Origin: Neovahlkampfia damariscottae
Taxonomy: Eukaryota > Heterolobosea > Selenaionea > Neovahlkampfiida > Neovahlkampfiidae
Assembly (NCBI GenBank): GCA_016618085.1
Contig: JABLTG010000007.1
Span: 124,001 to 188,000, forward strand
DNA length: 64,000 nucleotides
Reading direction: 5' to 3'
A program made the translations under genes and the position numbers. Below, one piece after another: positions 10,905 to 20,313 of the stretch (position 1 is the stretch's first letter; every line of letters starts with the position of its first letter). The notes under the pieces are model-generated. The model ran no database searches. It was given only the letters and a program-made list of their open reading frames with translations, and had not been told where the DNA came from.

Positions 10905-12080
10905 ATGTTAAACGATGATCAACTGAAAGAATTGAAGGTGATAATAGAAAAAACCAATATTAGTTTCAAAGAAATATCAGATATTTATTTTCAAAATTTT
11001 AGTGAACAAGAATTTTTACCAACATGTTTCACCATTGGAAAATTAATTCAAAATTTTAACGTTCAAAAAGAAACAGAAATTTTCACATGTATTTACTTAT
11101 TATATTATATACCGAAGAAACTAAACTTTAACGAAAAACCAGATTATTTATCATCACTTTCAGTGCAAAACCCACTGATAAATTTTTTCACTCAAGAAAT
11201 GTTACAGAAGAACAGAATGAATGTAAGAATAAAAAAAATTATTAAAATATATTTAAAGATAAACCAGAGTCCAGAAGAAACTTTTGAATTTCTTTTACAA
11301 AATCAAGTGTTGAATTTCAAAGTAAAACAAACAGAAAAAAAAGAAAATTCTTCATTAGGAGGATTAGAACAATACGGAATATCACCATTTATAAAGGTGA
11401 ATGAAATGATAAAACATCCAATTTCAATTCAAAACGTAGAATATAACAACTTTATACCAAAATTTAAAATAATAAAACCACCGATTTTAGAAGAGGATAT
11501 AAGTTGGATTTATTCAAATATACACGAAATAGAACCATTATGGGATTTCACAAATGAACTACCGGACGAAGAGTATTTGGAATTATTTCAAAAATCCTTT
11601 ACAGACGCACTTTCACCAAAACAACGAGAAAAAATCATTCAAAAATTTGATAATATTTCATTGCTAAAATGTGGACTTACATCAAATAAGTTTCCTTCTT
11701 TGGTTGAAAAAAATCCTTTGATTGCCGTTGAATCTTTAAAAAAACTAAAACGTACAAATTCAAATTTACTTGATGAATATTTGACAATACTTATACATAT
11801 GAATATTACATTACAAAGTTTAGAAGTTATGAATCAATTTTCAAATGAACTTTCAAAAGAATTTCTTCAAATTTATGTCTCAAAAGGAATTTCCATTTGT
11901 GAAAAAGAAAATTCAAATAGATTGACAAGATTATTTTCAGTTTTTCTTCAAAATTTAATTAGAAAGAATACCATAAAATCATTTGATGATATTTATCAAA
12001 TCATAAAAGGTTTTTGCATTCAATTTCCTTCTATTAAAGAAACTCAAGTTTTATTTCAATTATTAGATCAACATAAATGA
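10905..12080 (+). CDS. CNOT11: CCR4-NOT complex subunit CNOT11
   Basis: An intronless gene for 391 residues. The C-terminal half matches the CNOT11 (DUF2363/C2orf29) domain closely: LTSNKFPSLVEKNPLIAVE, LIHMNITLQSLEVMNQF, LQIYVSKGISICEKE, RLTRLFSVFLQNLIRK and IKGFCIQFPSIKE. In animals this domain binds CNOT10 and docks on CNOT1 within the deadenylase complex. The N-terminal part is helical and less conserved. The ATG at 10905 is the first in frame. Convergent with the MAPR gene, whose stop is 150 nt away. Confidence 0.93.
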   Translation: MLNDDQLKELKVIIEKTNISFKEISDIYFQNFSEQEFLPTCFTIGKLIQNFNVQKETEIFTCIYLLYYIPKKLNFNEKPDYLSSLSVQNPLINFFTQEMLQKNRMNVRIKKIIKIYLKINQSPEETFEFLLQNQVLNFKVKQTEKKENSSLGGLEQYGISPFIKVNEMIKHPISIQNVEYNNFIPKFKIIKPPILEEDISWIYSNIHEIEPLWDFTNELPDEEYLELFQKSFTDALSPKQREKIIQKFDNISLLKCGLTSNKFPSLVEKNPLIAVESLKKLKRTNSNLLDEYLTILIHMNITLQSLEVMNQFSNELSKEFLQIYVSKGISICEKENSNRLTRLFSVFLQNLIRKNTIKSFDDIYQIIKGFCIQFPSIKETQVLFQLLDQHK

Positions 12081-12230
12081 AAAATCGGTTTAAATCGACA
12101 TAAAATATATTTTTTCAAGAAATTTACAAACGACAATCAAAATTGGTATTGTATTGATTGGAACCTTCGAAAATAATCTACTATTATAACAAGAATATTT
12201 ATCCAACGGTTAATAAAAAACACAAAATAA

Positions 12231-12733
12231 TTATTTTTTTAATTTTCCAACAAGAAAATATTTTTCACTTTTTAAATAAAATTGATACCATTCTTCTAAA
12301 TCTTTTTTTTGACGTTCATCAAAATCATCAATTTTATCTGATAAACATTCTTCTTTGTTTATATCAAAACAACCTGTTACAAATGCTCTACTTGCATCAC
12401 GACCGGCAAAAATGTGATAACCTTTTAAATTTAATTTTTTTTTTTTTTCAAACCTCCATTTGGGCCATAATGACTTCTTCCTTTTGATACATCAAATATT
12501 AAACCTTTAACTGCTAAATACAGTGGTTTATTTTCATCTTTTCCGTCATATTGTGCCAATTCTTCACGTGTGAATTCTTTCAAAGAATCAATGTCAACAG
12601 TAACTGGTTCTTTTGATGATTTATGAACTCTATATAAATAAAAAGCCAATGCTACCCAAAGAATAACTAAACTGAAACCAATGATTTTTCCAAAACTTGT
12701 TGATGTTTGCTTCTTCTTTTCTTGTTCACTCAT
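12231..12733 (-). CDS. Membrane-associated progesterone receptor / cytochrome b5-like haem-binding protein
   Basis: A 156-residue single-pass membrane protein. Residues about 15-35 are hydrophobic (IIGFSLVILWVALAFYLYR), followed by a cytochrome-b5-fold MAPR domain: FTREELAQYDG, LYLAVKGLIFDVSKG, YGPNGGYHIFAGRDASRAF and a C-terminal DLEEWYQFYLKSEKYFLVG. Family members bind haem and support sterol P450s. A 32-nt intron (12422-12453) splits GPNG-GYH. The ATG at 12733 overlaps the TGA stop of the upstream gene (ATGA, 12730-12733), and a CCAAT box at 12742-12746 lies inside the upstream coding region. Confidence 0.9.
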
Positions 12734-13500
12734 TTTTCCGTCCAATCATATAACTTTAATTTTTTCAATTTATTTATTTGAAAACTAATTTTCGATCTTT
12801 CTTTTTGAAGTATTTTTATTTCTTTTCTTATGGATTGAATCATTGATTGACCTTCTCTTGATCTATTGGTTAAAATTTGAAAACACCAATCTGAAAATAA
12901 TTCTCTCATTTCATCATTGTCCAATTTAATTTTAATTTTATTTTTGAAATTTTCTAATAAAGTAAAGTATCTTAATCTTATATTTCTTCTTGAAATGTAT
13001 TCATCTAATTGTGATAAATTTAAATAATCGGAAAATGAAGATCGGAAAATTTGATATTCATTCGTCGTCAAAATCCAGTAATAAGGAGAATATTTTCGAT
13101 CAGTCAAAAAAGGGTTTGAAAGTGGTATTCTTTTTAATATTTGATCGATTTGATCCTTTTTAATTTGTAATTCTAATTCAATTGATTGTAAGGCTTCATT
13201 TAAATCATTCATATATAATTCTTTGGAGAATTCAAACTTTTGAAAGAGAAATATTGGTTTTAAACGTATCATTAAGTTGTCTATTTTTGATATTTTTCTA
13301 TTTTTTAAATAATTTTTGTACAAAAAATCTAAGGTTTGAGCAATTTTGTTCAAGTGGTCAACTTTGTCTTGGTGTGAGTTCATTTCAATTAAATTTAATA
13401 TTGGTACAGGGAAATAAAATTGATTTGTACCTTTATTCTTCCAAAAGAAAAAAAAAATTGATGAGCACAAGAGCACAAAGTCTTTAGCATTGAAAAACAT
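12730..13500 (-). CDS. Protein of unknown function with hydrophobic N-terminus
   Basis: A 256-residue intronless frame with normal AT-rich codon use. I recognise no family. Residues about 5-20 are strongly hydrophobic (DFVLLCSSIFFFFW) and could be a signal anchor or membrane helix. The rest is basic and helical (KIAQTLDFLYKNYLKNRK) and ends in a lysine-rich coiled-coil-like stretch (KEIKILQKERSKISFQINKL). The start at 13500 is the first ATG and has a CCAAT box 11 nt upstream. The final codons (Tyr-Asp-Trp-Thr-Glu-Lys) contain the CCAAT element of the next gene, and its TGA overlaps that gene's ATG. Reality of the gene is fairly sure; its job is unknown. Confidence 0.68.
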   Translation of the reverse strand: MFFNAKDFVLLCSSIFFFFWKNKGTNQFYFPVPILNLIEMNSHQDKVDHLNKIAQTLDFLYKNYLKNRKISKIDNLMIRLKPIFLFQKFEFSKELYMNDLNEALQSIELELQIKKDQIDQILKRIPLSNPFLTDRKYSPYYWILTTNEYQIFRSSFSDYLNLSQLDEYISRRNIRLRYFTLLENFKNKIKIKLDNDEMRELFSDWCFQILTNRSREGQSMIQSIRKEIKILQKERSKISFQINKLKKLKLYDWTEK

Positions 13501-13599
13501 TAGACGTTGTTCATTGGACAAAAAATTCAATTTTCTAAATCTTGATAAAATTTTATTTTTCTCGAATTAATTTTCAAAATTTTTGTTCGAAGAATTTGA

Positions 13600-13634
13600 C
13601 CAATCACATAATAATAAAAACTTAATTTGATTGG
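13600..13634. promoter_or_regulatory. Paired inverted CCAAT boxes upstream of eS26
   Basis: gaccaatca (CCAAT at 13600-13604) and tgattggtc (ATTGG at 13630-13634) are exact reverse complements 25 nt apart, in the 177-nt divergent gap between the unknown gene and the ribosomal protein gene. This is the clearest copy of the consensus seen across the window. Confidence 0.55.
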
Positions 13635-13677
13635 TCGGTCTCGCCTAAAAAATCTCTGAAGAAAAAAGTTTGCAACA

Positions 13678-14035
13678 ATGACAAAGAAAAGAAGAAATAA
13701 TGGTAGAGCTCTTGAAGGACGTGGTCACTCAAAATATATTAGATGCCAAAACTGTGGAAGATGTTGCGGAAAAGACAAAGCTATAAAAAGATTCATTGTT
13801 AGATGTATTGTTGAATCAGCTGCTCAAAGAGATGTTCAAGAAGCTTCAGCTTATCAAAAAGGTAAATTCTATTAACTATTAAAATTACAAAGATGCTTAT
13901 GTTCTTCCAAAATCTTATACTAAAATTCAATATTGTGTTGCATGTGCTATTCACGGAAGAATTGTTCGTGTTCGTTCCCGTACAAACAGAAGAGTTAGAA
14001 CTCCACCACCAAGAATTAGAAGAAAAAAAGATTAA
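13678..14035 (+). CDS. RPS26: 40S ribosomal protein eS26
   Basis: A 108-residue small-subunit protein of the mRNA exit channel region. It begins [17 protein letters not shown] and carries the zinc-binding pairs RCQNCGRC and YCVACA, then ends with the basic RTPPPR tail. The family length is typical (about 100-115). A 31-nt intron (13862-13892) joins EASAYQK to DAYVLPK. CCAAT elements lie about 43-75 nt upstream. This is a useful anchor gene for the intron rules in this genome. Confidence 0.97.
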
Positions 14036-14323
14036 GATCAACGAAATAAATTTTTTCCAAGGAATAAAAAAACTTTTTAAAAAAAAATATTTGTTAATTA
14101 TTTTTTTCAGTTCTAGAAGTTTCAATTTTTGTTCTCATAAAAGATCAAATATTCTCAAATTCTGTGTTCATCATATGAACAATGAGTTGCACAATTTTTG
14201 ACTTAAACAAATAAAAAAAAAAAACTTTAAACAATGTGGGTGAATTTTTTTTTTCGTTTTATATGCTCAAGACTTTCATTTTGAGACGCTTATAATAAGT
14301 TGCTGTTTCATTGAAAATTTTGA

Positions 14324-14328
14324 CCAAT
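14324..14328. promoter_or_regulatory. CCAAT element overlapping a start codon
   Basis: tgaccaatga places the AT of CCAAT inside the ATG (14327-14329) of the TPR/MYND gene. The same CCAATG arrangement occurs at the starts of the small membrane protein (about 47150) and the tRNA isopentenyltransferase (57884). Confidence 0.4.
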
Positions 14329-16997
14329 GAGCAAGAAATCCAAAGAGTGGATCGAGAAAGGACTGAAAGAAGTCGAAAATAAAAATTTGGATTTAGCTTT
14401 AGAATATTTCACCAAAGCTATTGAAAAGTCACCAAATAATGAAAAAGCATTTACAGAAAGGAGTTTGATTTATTTGAAACAAAAAAATTATAAAAAAGCT
14501 CTTTACGACGCAGAAAAAGCTATTGAAATAAAACCAAATATTATACAAGTAAATTTAAATCAAATACTAAATATATTCAAGGGTTATTTCCGAAAAATCG
14601 AAATTCTTTTCGAAATGGAGAAGTTTTGTCAAATAGTAAATTTCGTTATTCACGTAGAAGCTCATAATATAATAAAATCAGATAAATTTAGAGAATATAT
14701 AACCAATTCACTTTTAAAAACTTATGAAATGATCAATGCTGTTGATTTTATACCTTTAAAAGATGATTCATTTTTGAAAAAAAAACCGTATAATAAATTG
14801 AAATATTTGAATGATTTTCAAGATAAAATTACAATTGAACAATGTAAAACACTGGGATTTAACGAAGATCATTTACAAAATTTAATTAAAATGCTTTGGT
14901 CTGAAAAGTACATGGGATATTCAAAATTAATATTGAAAATTGTATCTTCTCTTAAATTTACAGAAGATGATTTTTTATATTTAATTCCTTTAGCTGCTAG
15001 AAATTTATCTGAAAAATTTGGAACAGAATATGTTGAATTTGATTTTCTGGTTGACTTGTTGAAAAAACAACCATCAGAATTTCTTTCATTGACAAAAATA
15101 CTTTCAATGTTAAAAATTAAATCACCATATGCAAATCACTTTTATTTGATCATTAAAACATTTCAATCATTTTCAAAAGAAAAAAAAACGTAAGAACAAC
15201 GAAAAATGTTTTAAATATCTTTTAGAATGGATCCTTCATTACTTGATGATTTAAAATCAGCTATATCTTTATTAGATAAATGCTTTCCCGAGACTGATTC
15301 AATTTATGAATTATTTGGTGCTTATGAAATGGTTGATTGTCTACCAATCATTCGAAAATTTTTGAAAGAGAATCCTTGGTGGAAAGAAACATATCAAAAT
15401 ATTATGAAATCTTTTGGAGAATCAATTTATTCAAGAGATACATTGCTTGAAAAATGTCCATGTTGTGGTAGAATCAAATTTATATGTCAAGATGAAATTG
15501 AACAAGTAAGTTTATCTATTAAATTAAAAATTTTGAAGAAAACAATGGATTTGTGGGATGAAAAGAGAAATGAAATGAAAGAAATGTATTCTTTGTATGA
15601 AAAAGAAAAATATGAAGAAGCATATGAAAAGGGTTTATATTTGTATCATTTATGTAGTGAAGCATTTGATGAAGAGAAACAAGATGACAAAGAAGTACCT
15701 GAAATTGAAGATTTTTTAGGAAGATGTTTGATCAAACTTGTAAACTATTTTGTTGTATTTATTTCATTAGGATAGAGGAATAGAAGCATATTACTTATAT
15801 TTCAGAGAAAAAATTTCAAAAGAAACTGTGGATGCATTTATCGATAAAATTGAAAAATTCGATCTGATTGAATCAAATGAAAAGTTACCTGAACCCACAT
15901 TTGGAATTGATTTTACACAAAAGTTAAAAAAACAAACACGTCCATTTTATATTAAATTGGAAGATATTAATGATGAATCACAATTTCACGATTATGAAAC
16001 AGTCACTACCATCAATCAAAATGGTGTTGTTTTTGAAAGGAATGGACATATTGAATTATCAACTTTTTTATCTAAGAGAAATGAATCTGAAATTATATTC
16101 AAAAAGAAACCTATAAATTTACATTCTATTGGAGATGAAGTATTCATTCAATTTGAAGATAATTCAAAAATTCTTTATAATTTTATCAAAAAGAAACAAG
16201 TATATTCAGAAAAGACATCTTGTTTTGAAGCCTATTGTGTTACATTTGATGATGATTATTTAATTTATGCGGAATTTTCCAATAAAGAAACTCTAAAAGT
16301 TTACAATAGAAAAACAAAAGAAATGAAATCACTTTATGGATTAACACCAAATTCATTAAGTATTGATGGAAACAAATTATTTGTTCTCGCTTCTCATGTG
16401 ATCACAGAAATAGATTTATTGACAATGAAGCATGTTGGAACATTTTATGATTTTAATGATGAATTGCAATCATCAATGGAAATTTTTTCAGTTTCAAAGA
16501 ATTATATTGTTTCAGTTGATGTGATCTTTTCAAAATCTCTTTGTAGAATTTGGTCAAGAAAAACTCGTCAACAGATTTTCACAATTTCCAATGAAGATCA
16601 AGAAGATACAGCTTTTTGTGTGGATACTTGTGATTCATATATAGCTCTGGGATTTCGTGGAGGTATAATTTTGATTTTGGATTCTTCTTCTGGTAAAATT
16701 GTTCATAAAATGAAAATTTGCGAAAAGAAAGTGAGAGATTTAAGCATTTATGAAGATGAGTCAAATTTCTATTTGAATGCAATTACCAGCACAAGTTATT
16801 GTCAAAAATTCACTTTTCCAAAAAGTTCAAAATTGAAATCAGTTGTAATTCCAATTCTAATTAAATGTTCAAAATGCTCAAAGATTTTGGATAAAAGAGA
16901 GAAAAGAGTGTGTGGAAGATGTTTGAAACAAATTTATTGCTCAGTCGAATGTCAAACAAATGATTGGAAAATTCATAAAAAAGAATGTGAAAAATAA
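14327..16997 (+). CDS. TPR, beta-propeller-like and MYND zinc-finger protein
   Basis: About 856 residues. The N-terminus has two TPR units (residues 1-75, YFTKAIEKSPNNEKAF and AEKAIEIKPN). The middle region is helical. A propeller-like region follows (FDDDYLIYAEFSNKETLKVY, DTCDSYIALGFRGGIILIL). The C-terminus is a MYND zinc finger (CSKCSKILDKREKRVCGRC then YCSVECQTNDWKIHKKEC). MYND fingers bind proline-rich partners, and TPRs often bind Hsp90 or Hsp70. Introns are at 14549-14581 (33 nt, no stop, in frame), 15190-15225 and 15740-15770. A further 33-nt in-frame stopless stretch after DEIEQ (starting gtaagtttat, near 15510-15540) may also be an intron. AATAAA overlaps the stop. Specific role unknown. 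Confidence 0.82.
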
Positions 16998-17238
16998 AAA
17001 AAGGAAGAAGAATAAAAGACTTTGATATTAAGTATCAAATATTAGAGTTTTTTTTATCATGCAAACTAAAATCAATTTTCCAATAAGAAAAAATATTCAG
17101 GTCAAATCTCTTTAAATTTTAATTTATCATGAAGGTTCAATGATATGTACTGTTTATAAGGTTTCATCAGTTGAAAAATTTTGAAAGTGGTTTGATTAAA
17201 AAAAAAAAATTTTTCAACAAAAAATCAATTATGGTTTT

Positions 17239-18384
17239 TTATTTTTCAAATGGATAAATATAAACTCTGTGGAATTTTTGACCTGCAATGAAGCCATAGT
17301 CATTATTCTTTTGTGAAACTTCATCTTCAATGTACAAAATTTTTGCAACAACTGATAATAAATCTTTGTATCCTTCTTTCTTTTTTAATTCATCAACAGC
17401 ATCTAAACTCAAATAATAACCAGAACAATTTCTATTAAATATTTCCCAATTACCACGTGAATCCTTCATGAATAAAACAATATCATCAGGTTGGAAATTA
17501 GATAAACTTAATTTCATTTCATTTTGTTTTAATCCAGAAGTGGATTCTCTAACTTTAAGAAATGCTGAAAATTTTTCAATCAACTCATCAACTGTATTTT
17601 GTGAATTTGAAATTTCATTGATTTCATTAATATCAGTTAATTTTGAAAGTTTTGAAAGAAATGCTGAAATAACTTCAGATTCATTTGTATTCAAAATATT
17701 TTTTAATTCAGAAAGATTCAATTCTAATTCTTCTTTTTCTTGAATGATTTGTGATAACCTTTGTTTATATTCTTCTAATTCTTGAGTAGTATTGGAATTT
17801 GAATTTTTTGTTTTCAAAAGTTTTTCTAATCTTGCAACTTCCGTAGCTTTTTGTGATACCAAAACAGTTACATCATCAACAAATTTTTTAACTTTTTGAT
17901 TCTCTTTTTTTAAGAATTCAATTTCTTCAACTAATTCTTGATTCTTTTCTTTTGATTTTTTTTCTTTTTCTTCAATAGAGTGTGTTATATCTTTCATTTC
18001 AGCATTGAGATGGTCTAACGCCATTGTGTAATCTTTAATGACATCTTCATGGGTTTTTTGTGATGATTCTACATTATATCTGAGACTTTCAATTTCTTCT
18101 TCATAGTCTCTTTTTTCTTCTTCTGATTTTTTTTGAAGTTCAATCTTTTCTTCTGTCAATTCATCATAGCTGTTTTTAGAAAGTTCTAATTCGTGAAATA
18201 ACAATACAAGACTTTTTTTTAATTCAGTTTTTTCTTCGAAAGAGCTTTTAAGTGATTCTTCTTGTTGTTCCGTTTTCATTTGAAGCTCTTGAACTTGTTC
18301 TTGGAGTTCTTTTGACTTTTTCATTTCTTCTTCAATTTGTTTCTTTAAGAATTGTAAAACTTTGATTTGATCATTAGTAGTCAT
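17239..18384 (-). CDS. Coiled-coil protein with ATG11/FIP200-type C-terminal claw domain
   Basis: A 381-residue intronless gene. Residues about 10-255 are almost continuous coiled coil (repeated EEK, ELEE patterns). Residues about 285-380 match the ATG11 C-terminal or FIP200 claw fold: NFQPDDIVLFMKDSRGNWEIF, a YYLS segment, AKILYIEDEV and YGFIAGQKFHRVYIYP. In FIP200 and plant ATG11 this domain binds autophagy receptors and adaptors. The protein lacks the N-terminal ubiquitin-like and Atg17-like regions of full ATG11 or FIP200, so it is a much shortened version or a separate claw protein. A CCAAT box lies about 43 nt upstream, and AATAAA overlaps the stop. Confidence 0.8.
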   Translation of the reverse strand: MTTNDQIKVLQFLKKQIEEEMKKSKELQEQVQELQMKTEQQEESLKSSFEEKTELKKSLVLLFHELELSKNSYDELTEEKIELQKKSEEEKRDYEEEIESLRYNVESSQKTHEDVIKDYTMALDHLNAEMKDITHSIEEKEKKSKEKNQELVEEIEFLKKENQKVKKFVDDVTVLVSQKATEVARLEKLLKTKNSNSNTTQELEEYKQRLSQIIQEKEELELNLSELKNILNTNESEVISAFLSKLSKLTDINEINEISNSQNTVDELIEKFSAFLKVRESTSGLKQNEMKLSLSNFQPDDIVLFMKDSRGNWEIFNRNCSGYYLSLDAVDELKKKEGYKDLLSVVAKILYIEDEVSQKNNDYGFIAGQKFHRVYIYPFEK

Positions 18385-18479
18385 GTTGTTCTTGGAGTTG
18401 AAGTTTTGTTCTAAAAATAATTTTAACCAATCGGATTGATTTTATTTATAAACAACCTTCAAAAAAAGAAACTGAATAT

Positions 18480-20197
18480 TTATTCATCAATTTCTTCTTC
18501 TCCCTCTTTCTCTCTTTCTTGATGTTCTTTCATTAATTTTTTAAAATATAATGAAACAGGTTTTAAATTCTCCTTATTCAATGCTGAAACAGGAAATATC
18601 GGCAAATCTGTTTTTGTTTTTAAAATTTCCAAGTTCTTTTTTCCACCAGGTACATCTATTTTATTTGCAATGATCAATTTAACTCTTTCACTTAATCCAT
18701 CAATGTATGAATCTAATTCAAAATTTAATTTGTTCATTACTTCCCATGGATGAATTAAATATAATGTATCTTTTTTTCTACTTCTAATATCTTTTGCTAA
18801 TTCTAAATTTTTTTGTTGTTCATCATCAAATGATTCTTCTTCTGATTCATATTCATAATCATCGGAGTCAATTTCATCATCTTCATCATCTTCATCTGAG
18901 TCTCTCAAACCAAATCTATCTTGTGGTAAATGAATTTCAAATTGATCTAATTTCTTTGGTTTTTTTAACTTTTCTTCAACTTTTTCAATTTCTTCTTCTT
19001 CTTCACTTTGTAAATCATAATCAAAGAATAGCGTTTCATGATTGATTTTAATTCGACCATCATCTGTTGGTAAATGAAAATTCTTTGTTAAATCTTCAAT
19101 ATTAGGTGTTGATTTATTTAATTCTGATGTTGTTGGACGTGGATATTTCTCTTCATCAATTTGTTGATAAAGTATTTTTCCATCTGGACCTTCTTGAACA
19201 CCCATTCCTTCCATTCCTGATATATCAAGAACCATAGCAAGTATTTTAGTTCTTTCAATATGTCTTAAGAAATCATGACCTAAACCTATCTAAAAATGAA
19301 TGTTAAAAAATTTTTAAAAAATCAACGAACATTAATGTGTGCACCTTCAATTAATCCTGGCATATCTGCAACTGAAATAGATGTATAATCATCATAATGA
19401 ACATTTCCAATGGTTGGATTTAAAGTTGTAAATGGGTATGCTGCTACTTCAGGTTTCATATCTGAAATGGCTCCAAGTAATGTTCTTTTGGAAATTTTAA
19501 AATGAAATTTGTTTACGATTTTCCTGCATTTGGATAACCAACAAAACCAACATCTGCAATTGATTTTAATTCAAAAAATAGTTTTCTTTTTTGTCCAAAT
19601 TTTCCAGGTGTAAATTCCATTGGTCTTCGATTTGTTCCTGATGAAAAATGAACATTTCCTAAACCACCTGAACCTCCTTTTGCAGCTAAAAATTTTGAAT
19701 TCTTTTGAGAAAGATCAACAATAAATTCACCATTTGTTGCATCTTTGACAGTCGTTCCAACTAAATTGTTTAAATTAAATCGAATTTTTTTGAATTTACT
19801 TGGAACTTTAATGTACAAATCATCACCTCTTTTACCACTTTTTTTTCTTGATTTTCCTCCTTCTCCATTAAAAGCTGATTTTCTTGAAGACCTCAATAAA
19901 CCGAGTGTTTTTATGTTTGTATCAACTTCAATGATTACACTTCCACCTCTTCCACCATCACCTCCATCCTAAAAAAATAAATCATTAAAAAAATTTACAG
20001 GTCCTGAAAAATATTGAAGTTAATTTTGAATTTCAAATCAAACCTGATTTTGGTCTTGATGACTCTCTCAATAATGAAGCTCTACCATCACCACCTTTAC
20101 CACCTTGTAGAGTCACTAAAACATGGTCAATGAATTTATGACGAAGCCTTCTTGTATCATAAAGTAATGTATTCTTCTTTAAAAAAGTTCTGATCAT
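18480..20197 (-). CDS. Obg/CgtA-family GTPase, probably mitochondrial
   Basis: A 524-residue GTPase expected to assist large-subunit assembly in the mitochondrial ribosome. The N-terminal Obg fold is glycine-rich ([27 protein letters not shown]). The G domain has [15 protein letters not shown] (G1), [11 protein letters not shown] (G2), [10 protein letters not shown] (G3) and ANKIDVPGG (G4). About 130 mostly acidic residues are inserted between G3 and G4. The start [19 protein letters not shown] looks like a mitochondrial presequence. Exon 2 is only 5 nt (19999-20003), between introns 20004-20043 and 19969-19998. Two more introns follow, of 32 and 41 nt. CCAAT ends one base before ATG. AATAAA overlaps the stop. 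Confidence 0.92.
19999..20003 (-). other. 5-nt micro-exon of the Obg gene
   Basis: The five bases gacct are flanked by an AG acceptor and a GT donor. Including them gives SGPDGGDGG, the invariant Obg glycine-rich loop. Skipping them shifts the frame. The whole gene model sums to exactly 525 codons only with this exon. Confidence 0.88.
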
Positions 20198-20313
20198 GAT
20201 TGGACAAAATTGATGAAAAAAATACAGGTTTGTATGGAAGAAAATTATAATCAACAAATTTATGTTTTAAAGAAATCATTAATCTTCCAAGTCGGTTTTT
20301 CATCCAATCAACG

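Noticed and set aside
19969-20043. A single 75-nt intron in Obg instead of two introns with a micro-exon
   Set aside because: It would shift the frame and destroy the invariant GPDGGDGG loop.
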